Assembly (NCBI RefSeq): GCF_001439735.1
Contig: NZ_JYLN01000010.1
Location: forward strand, 1 to 64,000
Source: Pseudomonas paralactis
GTDB taxonomy: Bacteria; Pseudomonadota; Gammaproteobacteria; Pseudomonadales; Pseudomonadaceae
Length of the DNA stretch: 64,000 nt
Direction: 5' to 3'
The notes under the pieces: model-generated
Databases searched by the model: none
Told to the model about the DNA's origin: nothing
Seen by the model: the letters and a program-made list of their open reading frames with translations, nothing else
Made by a program: the position numbers and the translations under genes
Part shown: positions 54,679 through 63,733 of the stretch, one piece after another
Numbering within the stretch: position 1 is the stretch's first letter
Layout: each line of letters begins with the position of its first letter

Positions 54679-55602
54679 ATGATTGATATCACCCATTTAA
54701 CCAAGCGGTTTGGAAAAGCCTTTGCTGTAAACGATGTGTCGTTCAAGGCCACCTCGGGTGAGGTGTTGGGGATGCTCGGCCCCAACGGCGCGGGAAAGTC
54801 CACCACCCTGCGTATGCTCACCGGGTTCATGTCGCCAACTTCAGGCACCGCCAACCTTTTCGGTTTTGATATACGCCGTCAGACGCGCCACGCTCAACGT
54901 CTGATCGGCTACGTTCCTGAAACAGCTGCTTGCTATAACGAAATGTCCGTCGCAAGTTTTTTGGGTTTTATTGCTCAAGTGCGTGGCTTTCGTGGGCGCG
55001 AAAAGACGGCGCGGGTCACGGCCATGCTTGAGCAATTCGAGCTGATGGAAGTACGTGGCCAGACCATCGACACCCTATCCAAGGGTTTCCAGCGCCGGGT
55101 CGGATTGGCGCAAGCGATTCTGCATGATCCAAAGATACTGATTCTCGATGAGCCCACCGATGGCCTGGACCCGAATCAGAAGTACCGCGTGCGCGAGCAA
55201 ATCAAGGAGTTGGCCCGCGACAAAATCGTCATCATTTCTACCCACATCCTCGAAGAGGTTACTGCATTGTGCGGCCGCGTGCTGGTCATGGATAAAGGTC
55301 GGCTGTTGGTCGACAGCACCCCTCTGGAACTGGAAGGTCGTTCGCGCTATCACCAGGCTGTTACGTTGTACGCCACCCGGCCCCTGGATGTAATGACGCT
55401 TGGCATGCTGCCCGGCGTTGCAGGCATAGAGGCGGGGCCTGAACCCTATAGCGTGCGGGTGCTGGCGCGCACGGGAACGGTCATATTACCGGCCATCAAT
55501 TCTTTGATCCTGAGTCGCAGTTGGGATGTACCGCGCCAGGAAGTCGAGCGAGGCTCACTGGGGGAGGTCTTCCGGCTGCTGACGCGGGAGCAACAACCAT
55601 GA
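54679..55602 (+). CDS. ABC transporter ATP-binding protein (GldA-like)
   Basis: 307 residues. Walker A GPNGAGKST, Q-loop region YVPETAACYNEMSV, signature LSKGFQRRVGLAQ, Walker B ILILDEPTDGLDP, and the switch His in ISTHILEEV. The C-terminal extension (about 220-307) is typical of GldA/NosF-type exporters. ATG 54679 is preferred to a TTG at 54670. It overlaps the permease gene by four bases. It is the first of four genes in one direction: gldA-, gldF-, gldG-like and tip adhesin 5. Confidence 0.88.
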   Translation: MIDITHLTKRFGKAFAVNDVSFKATSGEVLGMLGPNGAGKSTTLRMLTGFMSPTSGTANLFGFDIRRQTRHAQRLIGYVPETAACYNEMSVASFLGFIAQVRGFRGREKTARVTAMLEQFELMEVRGQTIDTLSKGFQRRVGLAQAILHDPKILILDEPTDGLDPNQKYRVREQIKELARDKIVIISTHILEEVTALCGRVLVMDKGRLLVDSTPLELEGRSRYHQAVTLYATRPLDVMTLGMLPGVAGIEAGPEPYSVRVLARTGTVILPAINSLILSRSWDVPRQEVERGSLGEVFRLLTREQQP

Positions 55603-56333
55603 GGACGTTCTGGCCGGTGTTCAAGCGCGAACTGTGCAGTTATTTCGTCACTCCCGTCGCGTATGTGTTTACCCTCTTGCTACTGCTGCTCAGCGGTATC
55701 AGCACGTTTTACCTGGGTGACTTCTACCAGCGTAACCAGGCTGACCTGGCACCGTTCTTCGACTATCTGCCGTGGCTATATGCGTTGCTGCTGCCGGCCC
55801 TTGCCATGCGCATGTGGTCTATCGAGCGGCAGAGCGGATCTATCGAGCTGTTGATGTGCCTGGCGGTGGGTACGGCTGAGGCGGTTGTAGCCAAGTTCCT
55901 CGCCGCCTGGGTGGTCAGCGGGTTGGCGCTGGCGTTGACGTTTCCACTGGTGATTACAGTCAACTACCTGGGGGCGCCAGACAACGGCGTCATCCTTTGT
56001 GGTTATATGGCCAGTTGGCTACTGGCCGGCAGTTGCCTGGCTATTGGCGGGTGCCTGTCGGCACTGACCAAGAACCCACTGATTGCCTTCCTTACTGCAA
56101 TGGCGTTATGTCTGGCATTCATGGCCTGTGGCTTCCCGGTGGTATTGGATGTCTTGCGTGATTGGTCAAGTTTGCCGTGGCTCGATGGGGTGGCTTCGTT
56201 GAGTTTTCTCACACATTTCGAAGGACTATGCCGAGGTGTAATCGACCCGCAGGACGTGCTGTATTTTTTCAGTCAGATCATTGGCTGGCTCGCCGTCACC
56301 GTGATTGCGGTTGAATTGAAAAAGGCAGTATGA
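55599..56333 (+). CDS. ABC-2 type permease (GldF-like)
   Basis: 244 residues with six membrane segments (VAYVFTLLLLLLSGISTFYL; LPWLYALLLPALAMRMW; AAWVVSGLALALTFPLVITV and others) and the ABC-2 features RMWSIERQSGSIELLMCLAV. Start ATG 55599 overlaps the ATPase stop (ATGA). It pairs with the ATPase upstream and the GldG-like protein downstream. Confidence 0.87.
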   Translation: MRTFWPVFKRELCSYFVTPVAYVFTLLLLLLSGISTFYLGDFYQRNQADLAPFFDYLPWLYALLLPALAMRMWSIERQSGSIELLMCLAVGTAEAVVAKFLAAWVVSGLALALTFPLVITVNYLGAPDNGVILCGYMASWLLAGSCLAIGGCLSALTKNPLIAFLTAMALCLAFMACGFPVVLDVLRDWSSLPWLDGVASLSFLTHFEGLCRGVIDPQDVLYFFSQIIGWLAVTVIAVELKKAV

Positions 56334-56337
56334 CGCC

Positions 56338-58173
56338 ATGTCATTCAAATCGGTGACGCGCACTTGCTTGCGCCTAATGGTCATTATCGCTGGGTTCGTG
56401 GCGGTCAACTTCGAGTTGGCACCACGTTTGGCGTCCATGCGGTTGGACCTTACCGAGCAGCAGCTTTACACCCTGAGCCCGGGGTCGCGTCAGATCATTC
56501 AGGCCGTGTTGGAACCCACCGACCTGTACTTCTACTTTTCCAGCCAGGCCGCCAGGGACCTTACGGTCATGCGCAGTTACGCGGTGCGCATCCAGGCACT
56601 GCTGCGTGAATATGAACGTGTGTCAAATGGTCGACTACGGGTGCACATGATTGACCCTGCGCCGTTTTCAGCAGACGAAGCCCGAGCAGTCGAACTTGGC
56701 CTGCAACCTGCCCCTATCGGCAAGGCGGGTGCTGCGGTTTTCTTTGGGTTGGCCATCGTTGACGCCCAGGCGCACCACGCCAGCATTGGGTTCTTTGCGC
56801 TTGAACAACAAACGTTCCTTGAGTACGACATCAGCCGCACATTGCAGAAGTTGAATCGGCCTGCGCGGCCCGTGATTGGGCTGATGTCTTCGTTGCCATT
56901 GGCAGGTGGCTTCGATGTGCAGTCGGGGCGAACCCGGCAGCCGTGGCGCATTATGCAGGAGATCAACAATGCGTTTGAAGTGCGCGAATTGGCGTCCGAT
57001 GTCGACACCATCGACAGTGCACTCAATGTCCTGATGCTCGTGCATCCCAAACGGTTGCCTGTGACGACACTGCGCGCTATTGACCAGTTTGTGCTGCGTG
57101 GTGGGCGTTTGCTGGTGTTCGTCGACCCTTATAGCGAGCAGGATCGTGGCGATTACTATTTTGGGATACCCAGCAAAGACAAGTCTTCTGACCTCGCGCT
57201 TTTGTTCAAGGCGTGGGGCATCAAGCTTCTACCCGATAGCGTGTTAGGCGACAGCCGCTACGGTCAGTTTGTGGCATTGGCACAAGACGCAGAGCCGGTC
57301 TGGCAAGTGACTGCCCTGGGGTTGTCACCCTCTGCGATGAATGAACAGGATGTGATTACTGCTGGTATTGGCAGCCTTAACCTGACCACCGCCGGTATCT
57401 TGAGCGCCTTGCCGGGTGCAACAACTACTCTGACACCGCTGCTGCACAGTTCGGAGCAGGCTATGCCCTACAAGACAGCGCTTCTGAATCATCTGGAAAA
57501 GCCCGATGAGTTGTCCAAGAGCTTCAAGGCTACAGGCGAGCGTTACCTGATCGCGGTACGCCTTCAAGGGGCGGCACGCTCGGCTTTCCTGGACTCTCCC
57601 GGAGCGCTTACCGAGGCGCAGAATATCAACGTTGTGGTGGTGGCGGATACAGACGTATTGAGCGACAACCTGTGGGCGGATGTGCAGCAGCAAGGGGGCC
57701 GTTCGGTCACGGTGCCATGGGCTGACAATGCGGTGTTGGTGCTCAATGCGCTGGACAGCCTGTCCGGATCGGATGCCTTGATCAGCTTACGCTCGCGGGG
57801 GCATTACAGCCGAACGTTCACTGTGGTCGAACAGTTGCAGCAGCAAGCCCGCGAGCGTTATCGCGACATGAGAAGCGAGCTGCAAGATAAGCTCGATCTG
57901 GTTGAAAAGCGTCTCGCTGCGTTGGCCGCTGAACAGGGACGGGATATGCCTCGGACGGCAGAGCAGCAAGCGACTTTTGATCAGTTCAGCAATGAAAAAG
58001 ATGCGTTAGACAAGAAAATGCGTCAGGTCGCGAGCCATCTCAACTTTCAGATCGAGCAGTTGGGTGTGCGTATGAGATGGCTCAATCTTGTATCTGTCCC
58101 CTTGGTAATTACTTGTTTGTTGTTGTGTGTGGCCTTCTTAAGAAAGCGAGCGCAACGCCAGCGCAATATTTAA
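56338..58173 (+). CDS. GldG-like ABC transporter auxiliary protein
   Basis: 611 residues. An N-terminal membrane helix (CLRLMVIIAGFVAVNFELAP), then the GldG/ABC-aux domain (LDLTEQQLYTLSPGSRQIIQ, RLRVHMIDPAPFSADEARAV, FVLRGGRLLVFVDPYSEQDR). A coiled-coil stretch (about 495-580) and a C-terminal helix with a basic tail (VPLVITCLLLCVAFLRKRAQ) follow. In Flavobacterium GldA/F/G support gliding; in proteobacteria such triads have other, mostly unknown, export roles. The gene starts 4 bases after the permease stop. Confidence 0.87.
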   Translation: MSFKSVTRTCLRLMVIIAGFVAVNFELAPRLASMRLDLTEQQLYTLSPGSRQIIQAVLEPTDLYFYFSSQAARDLTVMRSYAVRIQALLREYERVSNGRLRVHMIDPAPFSADEARAVELGLQPAPIGKAGAAVFFGLAIVDAQAHHASIGFFALEQQTFLEYDISRTLQKLNRPARPVIGLMSSLPLAGGFDVQSGRTRQPWRIMQEINNAFEVRELASDVDTIDSALNVLMLVHPKRLPVTTLRAIDQFVLRGGRLLVFVDPYSEQDRGDYYFGIPSKDKSSDLALLFKAWGIKLLPDSVLGDSRYGQFVALAQDAEPVWQVTALGLSPSAMNEQDVITAGIGSLNLTTAGILSALPGATTTLTPLLHSSEQAMPYKTALLNHLEKPDELSKSFKATGERYLIAVRLQGAARSAFLDSPGALTEAQNINVVVVADTDVLSDNLWADVQQQGGRSVTVPWADNAVLVLNALDSLSGSDALISLRSRGHYSRTFTVVEQLQQQARERYRDMRSELQDKLDLVEKRLAALAAEQGRDMPRTAEQQATFDQFSNEKDALDKKMRQVASHLNFQIEQLGVRMRWLNLVSVPLVITCLLLCVAFLRKRAQRQRNI

Positions 58174-58189
58174 TAAAGGCACTAAGTAT

Positions 58190-59203
58190 ATGTGGGGTTT
58201 TCGCAGGTGCAGAAGAAGTTTCTGGATTGTTGTTGTTGGTCTACTGATTGCATTGCCGGGCTCTGCATTGGCAGGTTGTGTAATCAGCGGAAATAAAATC
58301 TATCCAAAAATTACGGATGTACCATACGACAGTGGGGGTGTGATATCTAGTGTTTGGCATACGGGTACCATGATGCTCAAGTGTGTTGAAATGTACAATG
58401 GTACCTATACTAACCAAATGAGTGCGGTTGGTGCCGTTGCCGGCACTTCAGTGGTGTTTGAAGGGGTTAGTTACAAGCTCTATAAAACGAATCTTATTGA
58501 TGTTTTCTATTTTGGTACTTTTGCAGTAGATAATGGAGCAGAGCAGCAGTTCGGTTCGGCTCCCTACGTAAGTTCCAAAGTAACGGGTCCCGGTTCCGGG
58601 ACCTCAGCATTTGATCTGAAAGCTTTAGTTAAAATAAGGTTTTATAGCTCCAGCAAGAGCCTTTCTTCCGGTGTGCGCAATATAGATCTTTTAGATCTTG
58701 TTCGAGGTGATATTAACTATTCGACGCCCGGCGTCTATTCTGGTAAATGGATTATGCAAAGTGAAGGCTTTTCGTTTGTGGCAAAAGGTACGTCGTGTGT
58801 ACTGACAACGCCCGCCATCGTCAAGTTGAAACAGGTAAGCATCGTTTCTATTCCTGCGATAGGTTCAACGGTAGAAGGGGGGGCATTCACCTTAAGTTTA
58901 GCCTGCAATGCTAGCGCCCCCTCATTCAAGGTCAGTTACGCGATGACTGACGTTTATAACCCAGCGAATACATCTACTGTCTTAACCCTGGCTGATGAAC
59001 CTTTGAAGGCGAATGGCATAGCGTTGCAATTGTCGGACGAAGGCCGGGCCGTTATTTTTTCTCCGCCGGTGAAATCTTCAATGGGTAGTTTGACGCATGG
59101 AGCTCTCAGTAAGGCGATGAGCGTTCAGTACATTCGAACGGAAAAAGTCGCCACGCCCGGAAAAATAACCGCGGCGGTCAGTGTGACTTTTACGTACGAC
59201 TAG
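58190..59203 (+). CDS. Fimbrial tip-adhesin-like protein 5, co-directional with the Gld-like ABC genes
   Basis: 337 residues. Signal peptide (FWIVVVGLLIALPGSALA) then Cys; N-terminal domain of unknown fold; pilin-type half GTSCVLTTPAIVKLKQVSIV, FTLSLACNASAPSFKVSYAM, LKANGIALQLSDEGRAVIFS and the terminal MSVQYIRTEKVATPGKITAA with FTYD. AT-rich. Only 16 bases separate it from the GldG-like gene, so it is probably on the same transcript. No chaperone or usher lies beside it; the nearest usher genes are at 35.8 kb and beyond the right end of the window. Confidence 0.82.
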   Translation: MWGFRRCRRSFWIVVVGLLIALPGSALAGCVISGNKIYPKITDVPYDSGGVISSVWHTGTMMLKCVEMYNGTYTNQMSAVGAVAGTSVVFEGVSYKLYKTNLIDVFYFGTFAVDNGAEQQFGSAPYVSSKVTGPGSGTSAFDLKALVKIRFYSSSKSLSSGVRNIDLLDLVRGDINYSTPGVYSGKWIMQSEGFSFVAKGTSCVLTTPAIVKLKQVSIVSIPAIGSTVEGGAFTLSLACNASAPSFKVSYAMTDVYNPANTSTVLTLADEPLKANGIALQLSDEGRAVIFSPPVKSSMGSLTHGALSKAMSVQYIRTEKVATPGKITAAVSVTFTYD

Positions 59204-59348
59204 TCAGTGGCTCGCGTCAATTATCAATGTGCGGTTTGTCAGCTGGACGATCAAAGAGCTTTTCTGGAGCATTGGCTATTAACCGGTTCCCCACATCCTC
59301 TTAAGCTGGATTCACTGAGTTTCAGCCAGCAACAGAAAGGAAGTGAAC

Positions 59349-60098
59349 ATGAAAAGGTTGCACAAGAAAGTCGCGCTGGTGACCGGCGCCTCCAAGGGCA
59401 TTGGCGCGGCCATTGCCAAGCAATTGGCCCAGGATGGCGCCACTGTCATCGTTAATTACGCCAACAGCCGCGAGGACGCTGACCGGGTGGTTGAACATAT
59501 CCTGCAAACCGGCGCGAGGGCACATGCAGTGCAGGCCGATGTGTCGAACAGGGCCGACCTCAAGGCGCTGTTCAAGACCATTGTGCATGAGCATGGTCAC
59601 CTCGATATTTTGGTCAATAATGCCGGCGTTTACTCGACCAGCGCGTTGGCCGACATCACCGAGGCGGAGTTTCATCGCCAGTTCAACCTCAATGTCCTGG
59701 GTCTGATCCAGTGCACCCAGGCAGCCGTTGAAGTGTTCAACCCTAAGGGTGGCAGCATCGTTAATATCAGCTCCAGCGTCACCTCGTTCACACCGGCCAA
59801 CTCGGCGGTATACACCGCCTCCAAGGCGGCTGTGGACGCCATCACCCGTACCCTGGCCAATGAACTAGGCCCCAAAAATATCCGTGTCAACTCAGTAAAC
59901 CCAGGGTTGGTTGTCACCGAAGGCGTACATGCCAGCGGTTTTTTCGAAGACGCGTTCCGCGAAAAAATAGAAGCCATCACGCCGCTGGGGCGCATCGGTC
60001 AGCCAGAGGATATTGCACCCGCCGTCGCCTTCCTGGCGTCGTCGGATGCAGGCTGGATCACCGGTGAAACCCTGATAATCGGCGGCGGGCTGCACTAA
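59349..60098 (+). CDS. Short-chain dehydrogenase/reductase
   Basis: 249 residues, classical SDR. The cofactor loop is TGASKGIGAAIA, then NNAG in DILVNNAGVYS, the catalytic Ser in VNISSSVTSF, and Y-x3-K in YTASKAAVD. The Asn-Tyr-Ala-Asn after strand 2 suggests NADP use. ATG 59349 has AAGGAAG upstream. Its 3' end overlaps the convergent AraC gene by four bases. The substrate is unknown. Confidence 0.9.
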   Translation: MKRLHKKVALVTGASKGIGAAIAKQLAQDGATVIVNYANSREDADRVVEHILQTGARAHAVQADVSNRADLKALFKTIVHEHGHLDILVNNAGVYSTSALADITEAEFHRQFNLNVLGLIQCTQAAVEVFNPKGGSIVNISSSVTSFTPANSAVYTASKAAVDAITRTLANELGPKNIRVNSVNPGLVVTEGVHASGFFEDAFREKIEAITPLGRIGQPEDIAPAVAFLASSDAGWITGETLIIGGGLH

Positions 60099-61015
60099 AC
60101 CTGGGCGGCATGCTCGCGCACATAGTGGCGGGGCGACTGCAACATGACGCGCTTGAATGCCGTGCTGAATGCGCTTTCGGACTCATAACCCAATGAGAAC
60201 GCAATGGTGGACACCGAGTCATCGGAGTTCTTCAACCGATCACTGGCCAGCAACATGCGCCAGTACGTCAGGTACTCCATGGGGGCTGCGCCGACCACCT
60301 GCTTGAAGCGCAACGCGAACGCCGAGCGCGACATGGTTGCCAGTTGCGCCAGTTCCTGGACGCTCCAGCGATGGGCTGGGTCGGCGTGCATCGCGCTCAA
60401 GGCAACACTGAGGTTGCGGTCGGCCAAACCGTAAAACCACCCGATGCCGCTGCTTTCCAGGGTCGCCAAGTGAGTGCGCAAAACTTCGACCAGCATCAGG
60501 TGCGCCAAGTGTTCGTTCATCAGCGAGCGGCCTGGGCGCTTCTGCTGCAACTCCGAGGTGAAGCGCTCCAGCGCCCAGCGCAGGACCGAGGCCTGCGGTT
60601 CATTGCCTTGTACGTGAACCAGCGAGGGCAGGCCGCTGAGTAGCAATTGAGTAGGGACACCGGTGAAGTCAAAGCGGCCACCGACCAACTGAGTTTCATC
60701 GCCGCCGTAATGCAGGGCCAGTTCGTCCGCCGCAAGGGTTTGAAAGTGACCGTCGGAATTCATCACCGGCTGGGACATATCACTGTAGAGCGAAAAAGGC
60801 ATACCTCTGGTCATCAGAAAGCAATCGCCCTGATGCAGTTGCTGCGGTTGCTGTTCGCCATCCACTTGCAGCCAGCAACTGCCCTTGACCACCGCCGTGA
60901 ACTTGATGCCTTCGCGTTCAGGAAAGGTGAAGGCCCAATCACCGCCCAAGGACAGCGTGGCGGAATGGTAATTACGGATTCTCAACAATGAAAGGACGTC
61001 GGACAGAGGATCCAT
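60095..61015 (-). CDS. AraC-family regulator with cupin N-terminus
   Basis: 306 residues. The N-terminal AraC-binding (cupin_6-like) domain includes FTAVVKGSCWLQVDGEQQPQ and GDCFLMTRGMPFSL. The C-terminal double helix-turn-helix (about 205-300) includes WSVQELAQLATMSRSAFALR and VSTIAFSLGYESESAFSTAF. It lies between the SDR gene (convergent) and the aldehyde dehydrogenase gene (divergent, 86 bases away), so it probably controls one or both. Confidence 0.9.
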   Translation of the reverse strand: MDPLSDVLSLLRIRNYHSATLSLGGDWAFTFPEREGIKFTAVVKGSCWLQVDGEQQPQQLHQGDCFLMTRGMPFSLYSDMSQPVMNSDGHFQTLAADELALHYGGDETQLVGGRFDFTGVPTQLLLSGLPSLVHVQGNEPQASVLRWALERFTSELQQKRPGRSLMNEHLAHLMLVEVLRTHLATLESSGIGWFYGLADRNLSVALSAMHADPAHRWSVQELAQLATMSRSAFALRFKQVVGAAPMEYLTYWRMLLASDRLKNSDDSVSTIAFSLGYESESAFSTAFKRVMLQSPRHYVREHAAQV

Positions 61016-61101
61016 GCAGCACCTGATTGGACGAAAAATAAAGTAATTGCAATTTTATATCAGGGTTCATCCAGATTTCACCTTTAAATATGAGGTTCTC
61101 C

Positions 61102-62577
61102 ATGCACATCCATTTTGATACGTCTTATGGTCCACTGATCAACGGGGTGTTTGAAACTGACGATAAGTCGCGCTCGTTTGCCGCGGTCGATCCCGCCACG
61201 GGCAGGCACTTGGCCTATATCCGCTATTGCGATGCCACGGACGTCGACCGCGCCGTCAATGCGGCGCATGCAGCGTTTCCAGCCTGGCGTGCCCTGGGCC
61301 AGCAGATGCGCGCACGTCTGGTAAATCTGCTGGCGGACGAGATAGAAGAGCACAGTGAACGCCTGGCCATGATCGATGCCCATGACGTGGGTCGTTGCAT
61401 TAGCGAAGTACGCAAGGACTACCTTACCGCCGTTCGGCACTATCGCTATTTCGCCTCAGTGATCATGGCTCATGAAGACACTGCTCGGGAAATCGACGGT
61501 GGTTACGCCATCGCCAAACGTGAACCCTTGGGTGTGTGCGGGCAGATCATTCCCTGGAACGCGCCGGCGATTATGGCTGCGTTCAAGCTCGCTCCGGCAT
61601 TGGTAGCCGGCAATACTGTTGTTTTGAAGCCCGATGAAAACGCTTCTTTATCGACGCTTGAGTTAGGCAAGCTGATTAACAAAATCTTTCCTGCCGGGGT
61701 GGTGAATATGGTCACCGGGTTGGGGGAGGTCGTCGGTGCGGCGTTGAGCGAGCATCCTCTGGTCAGGAAGCTGTCATTTACTGGCAGTACGCAAGTCGGT
61801 CGCACTGTGGCCGGTGTGGCCGCCCGGCGTCTGGTGCCCGCGACACTCGAACTGGGGGGCAAGAGCGCCAATATTGTGTTCCCCGATATCGACGACATTG
61901 ATGCGGTGGTCGATAACGCCACCTTCGCTGCTATTCATAACAACGGACAGTCGTGCCTGGCCGGCACCCGCTTGTTCGTGCATGCCGCGATTTTTGAAGT
62001 GTTCAAGCAAAAACTGATTGCCGCATTCAATCGTGTGAAAGTGGGGTCTCCGCTGTCTGAAGAGTCGCGGGTCAGTTGCCTGGTCAACGCGCAACAAGGT
62101 GAGCGTGTGTTGAGCTACATCACTATGGGCTTGGAGGAGGGCGCCGAGCTGCTCGCGGGGGGCGGTCGCGCAGTCGTATCAGGTAGTGAACACGGTTACT
62201 TCATCCAGCCAACCTTGTTACTAACGCATAATGACATGAGCATCTGCCAGGAAGAGATTTTTGGCCCGGTACTCTCGCTGATCGTGTGGGATGATTATGA
62301 AGCGATGATCGCCCAGGCCAATGACACCGAATACGGTTTGGCGTCCGGAATCTATACCAGCAACCTGCAGCACGCTATGGAAACCGCAGCAAGGTTGGAG
62401 GCGGGATCGGTGTGGATCAATCGTTACTCGAACATTACCGATGGCACCGCCTTTGGCGGCTATAAAAATAGTGGTATTGGCCGAGAGTTCTGTCGGGAGA
62501 CCCTGAATGCCTACACGCAGATCAAAACTGTGACGGTACAAGCAAGGTTGCCGAATGTATGGTTCGCCGAAAGATAA
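61102..62577 (+). CDS. NAD(P)-dependent aldehyde dehydrogenase
   Basis: 491 residues. Asn in CGQIIPWNAPAIMAAFK, FTGSTQVGRTV, general base Glu250 in LELGGKSANIVF, catalytic Cys285 in NNGQSCLAGTRLF, and EEIFGPVLS near the C-terminus. It oxidises an aldehyde to the acid; the substrate is not readable. ATG 61102 is preferred, since the upstream ATGAGG at 61090 supplies its ribosome site. The divergent AraC gene is the likely regulator. Confidence 0.92.
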   Translation: MHIHFDTSYGPLINGVFETDDKSRSFAAVDPATGRHLAYIRYCDATDVDRAVNAAHAAFPAWRALGQQMRARLVNLLADEIEEHSERLAMIDAHDVGRCISEVRKDYLTAVRHYRYFASVIMAHEDTAREIDGGYAIAKREPLGVCGQIIPWNAPAIMAAFKLAPALVAGNTVVLKPDENASLSTLELGKLINKIFPAGVVNMVTGLGEVVGAALSEHPLVRKLSFTGSTQVGRTVAGVAARRLVPATLELGGKSANIVFPDIDDIDAVVDNATFAAIHNNGQSCLAGTRLFVHAAIFEVFKQKLIAAFNRVKVGSPLSEESRVSCLVNAQQGERVLSYITMGLEEGAELLAGGGRAVVSGSEHGYFIQPTLLLTHNDMSICQEEIFGPVLSLIVWDDYEAMIAQANDTEYGLASGIYTSNLQHAMETAARLEAGSVWINRYSNITDGTAFGGYKNSGIGREFCRETLNAYTQIKTVTVQARLPNVWFAER

Positions 62578-62689
62578 AAACAGGCAATTCATTTGGGTAG
62601 TTGATTTTTTTGCGCCCACCAACACCTTGCGCATGTTGAGTGCTTTAGAATCGATAAAAACATGCAAGGTTAAAATGTAGAAGTTTAGG

Positions 62690-62724
62690 TTGGCGTTGCC
62701 TCACAGAGGCACGCCAATTTTTTT
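62690..62724 (+). terminator. Intrinsic terminator after the aldehyde dehydrogenase
   Basis: TTGGCGTTGCCTC-ACA-GAGGCACGCCAA forms a near-perfect stem followed by seven T. The rest of 62578-63088 (511 bases) is AT-rich with no gene I can support, apart from the palindrome at 62939. Confidence 0.85.
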
Positions 62725-62938
62725 GTCTCGGTGCGGTCGAGTTTCTTGTCCACTGATGATGTGACTCACTTCATGCCTGAATGTGAATCGTGTTAGAAAT
62801 ATCAATAATCCCTCTCGGTGTGTGATTGATTTTCCGCTATCGGATTTCCCGTCCGAATATATTTCATCATATTTTATATGCTCTAATTCATCATGTTTTG
62901 TTGGGGTTGATGTCGGCTGAGAAAAATTATCTATGCCT

Positions 62939-62956
62939 TGTAGGAATAGTCCTACA
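62939..62956. promoter_or_regulatory. TGTAGGA-N4-TCCTACA palindrome before the second chaperone-usher operon
   Basis: A perfect 7-bp inverted repeat with a 4-base centre, 150 bases before the subunit gene. With its flank it includes CCTTGTAGGAAT, also found at 34271 at the matching distance from the first chaperone-usher operon. Size and symmetry fit a dimeric LuxR-type response-regulator site of the EvgA/BvgA class. Confidence 0.65.
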
Positions 62957-63088
62957 TTGTCTGAGGATCTATCCTTGGTCTGTGTGGATCGCTGCGGTTG
63001 GCTGCTTCTGTGAGATGGGTAGAATTCGGGAACTCTTAAGCAGAGTGAACTTATCTATTTGTTTTTGCCAACCTAGAGGTACACAGTC

Positions 63089-63676
63089 GTGTCTATTCCA
63101 TTCAAACTAATTCTCGCGTCGTCCATCGTTGGGCTTTTCGCTACATCTGCAATGGCTGCTGACGGTACTATCAATTTTACCGGCGAAGTGACGGCGGCTT
63201 CTTGCGGTATCAGTGCCGGTGCCGGTACCGGTGTCACGGGTACCACCCAGAAAGTTATTGATGTAAAAATGGGTAAGGTGAGCATCGACTCGTTGAAAAA
63301 TAGCCAGGCCGGAATCGTTGCGGGCTCGGCGATCAATCTCAATCTTGATTGTGGCAATACCGCTGCTGGCTTGACCACAGTTAAGGTGAAATTTGACCCG
63401 AATTCGGGTAGCGGCGTAGATATTAAAAATAACAATTTGCTGAAAACTACGGGCACTGCTACTGGCGTGGGGATCGGTTTGTATGACGCCAGCAATACCC
63501 TGATTAATTTGGCCGGTAACGGTTCGTTTGACTCCCCTTTGATCAAGGCCGGTACCGATCCAGATATTAAATACTCCGCTAACTTGAACTTGCGTGCTTC
63601 TTATGTCGCCAACGGTGACGTAGTCGTGCCGGGTACGGCCAATGGCAACCTGCCGTTTACGCTGACCTACGAGTAA
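63089..63676 (+). CDS. Chaperone-usher fimbrial major subunit, second operon
   Basis: 195 residues from GTG 63089 (GAGG nine bases upstream). Signal peptide ends in SAMAADG. Mature pilin pattern: GTINFTGEVTAASCGISAGA, Cys pair, LNLRASYVANGDVVVPGTAN, FTLTYE. Related to the subunit at 34428 in layout but clearly different in sequence. The chaperone gene follows, so a second complete assembly system probably extends past the window. Confidence 0.9.
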   Translation: MSIPFKLILASSIVGLFATSAMAADGTINFTGEVTAASCGISAGAGTGVTGTTQKVIDVKMGKVSIDSLKNSQAGIVAGSAINLNLDCGNTAAGLTTVKVKFDPNSGSGVDIKNNNLLKTTGTATGVGIGLYDASNTLINLAGNGSFDSPLIKAGTDPDIKYSANLNLRASYVANGDVVVPGTANGNLPFTLTYE

Positions 63677-63686
63677 GTCGTTTGTT

Positions 63687-63710
63687 GGAGAAGCACGTAA
63701 GTGCTTCTCC
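63687..63710 (+). terminator. Intercistronic hairpin between subunit and chaperone
   Basis: GGAGAAGCAC-GTAA-GTGCTTCTCC is a perfect 10-bp stem without a T-run. Such hairpins after a major subunit gene usually stabilise the subunit mRNA or reduce read-through, which makes subunit exceed chaperone and usher. Confidence 0.65.
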
Positions 63711-63733
63711 AGCTTCTGCACAGGCAAAATATA

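Noticed and set aside
62826..63110. 94-codon plus-strand frame before the second chaperone-usher operon
   Set aside because: It spans the TGTAGGA palindrome and the subunit ribosome site, is Cys/His-rich and has no ribosome site; it is more likely a promoter region.
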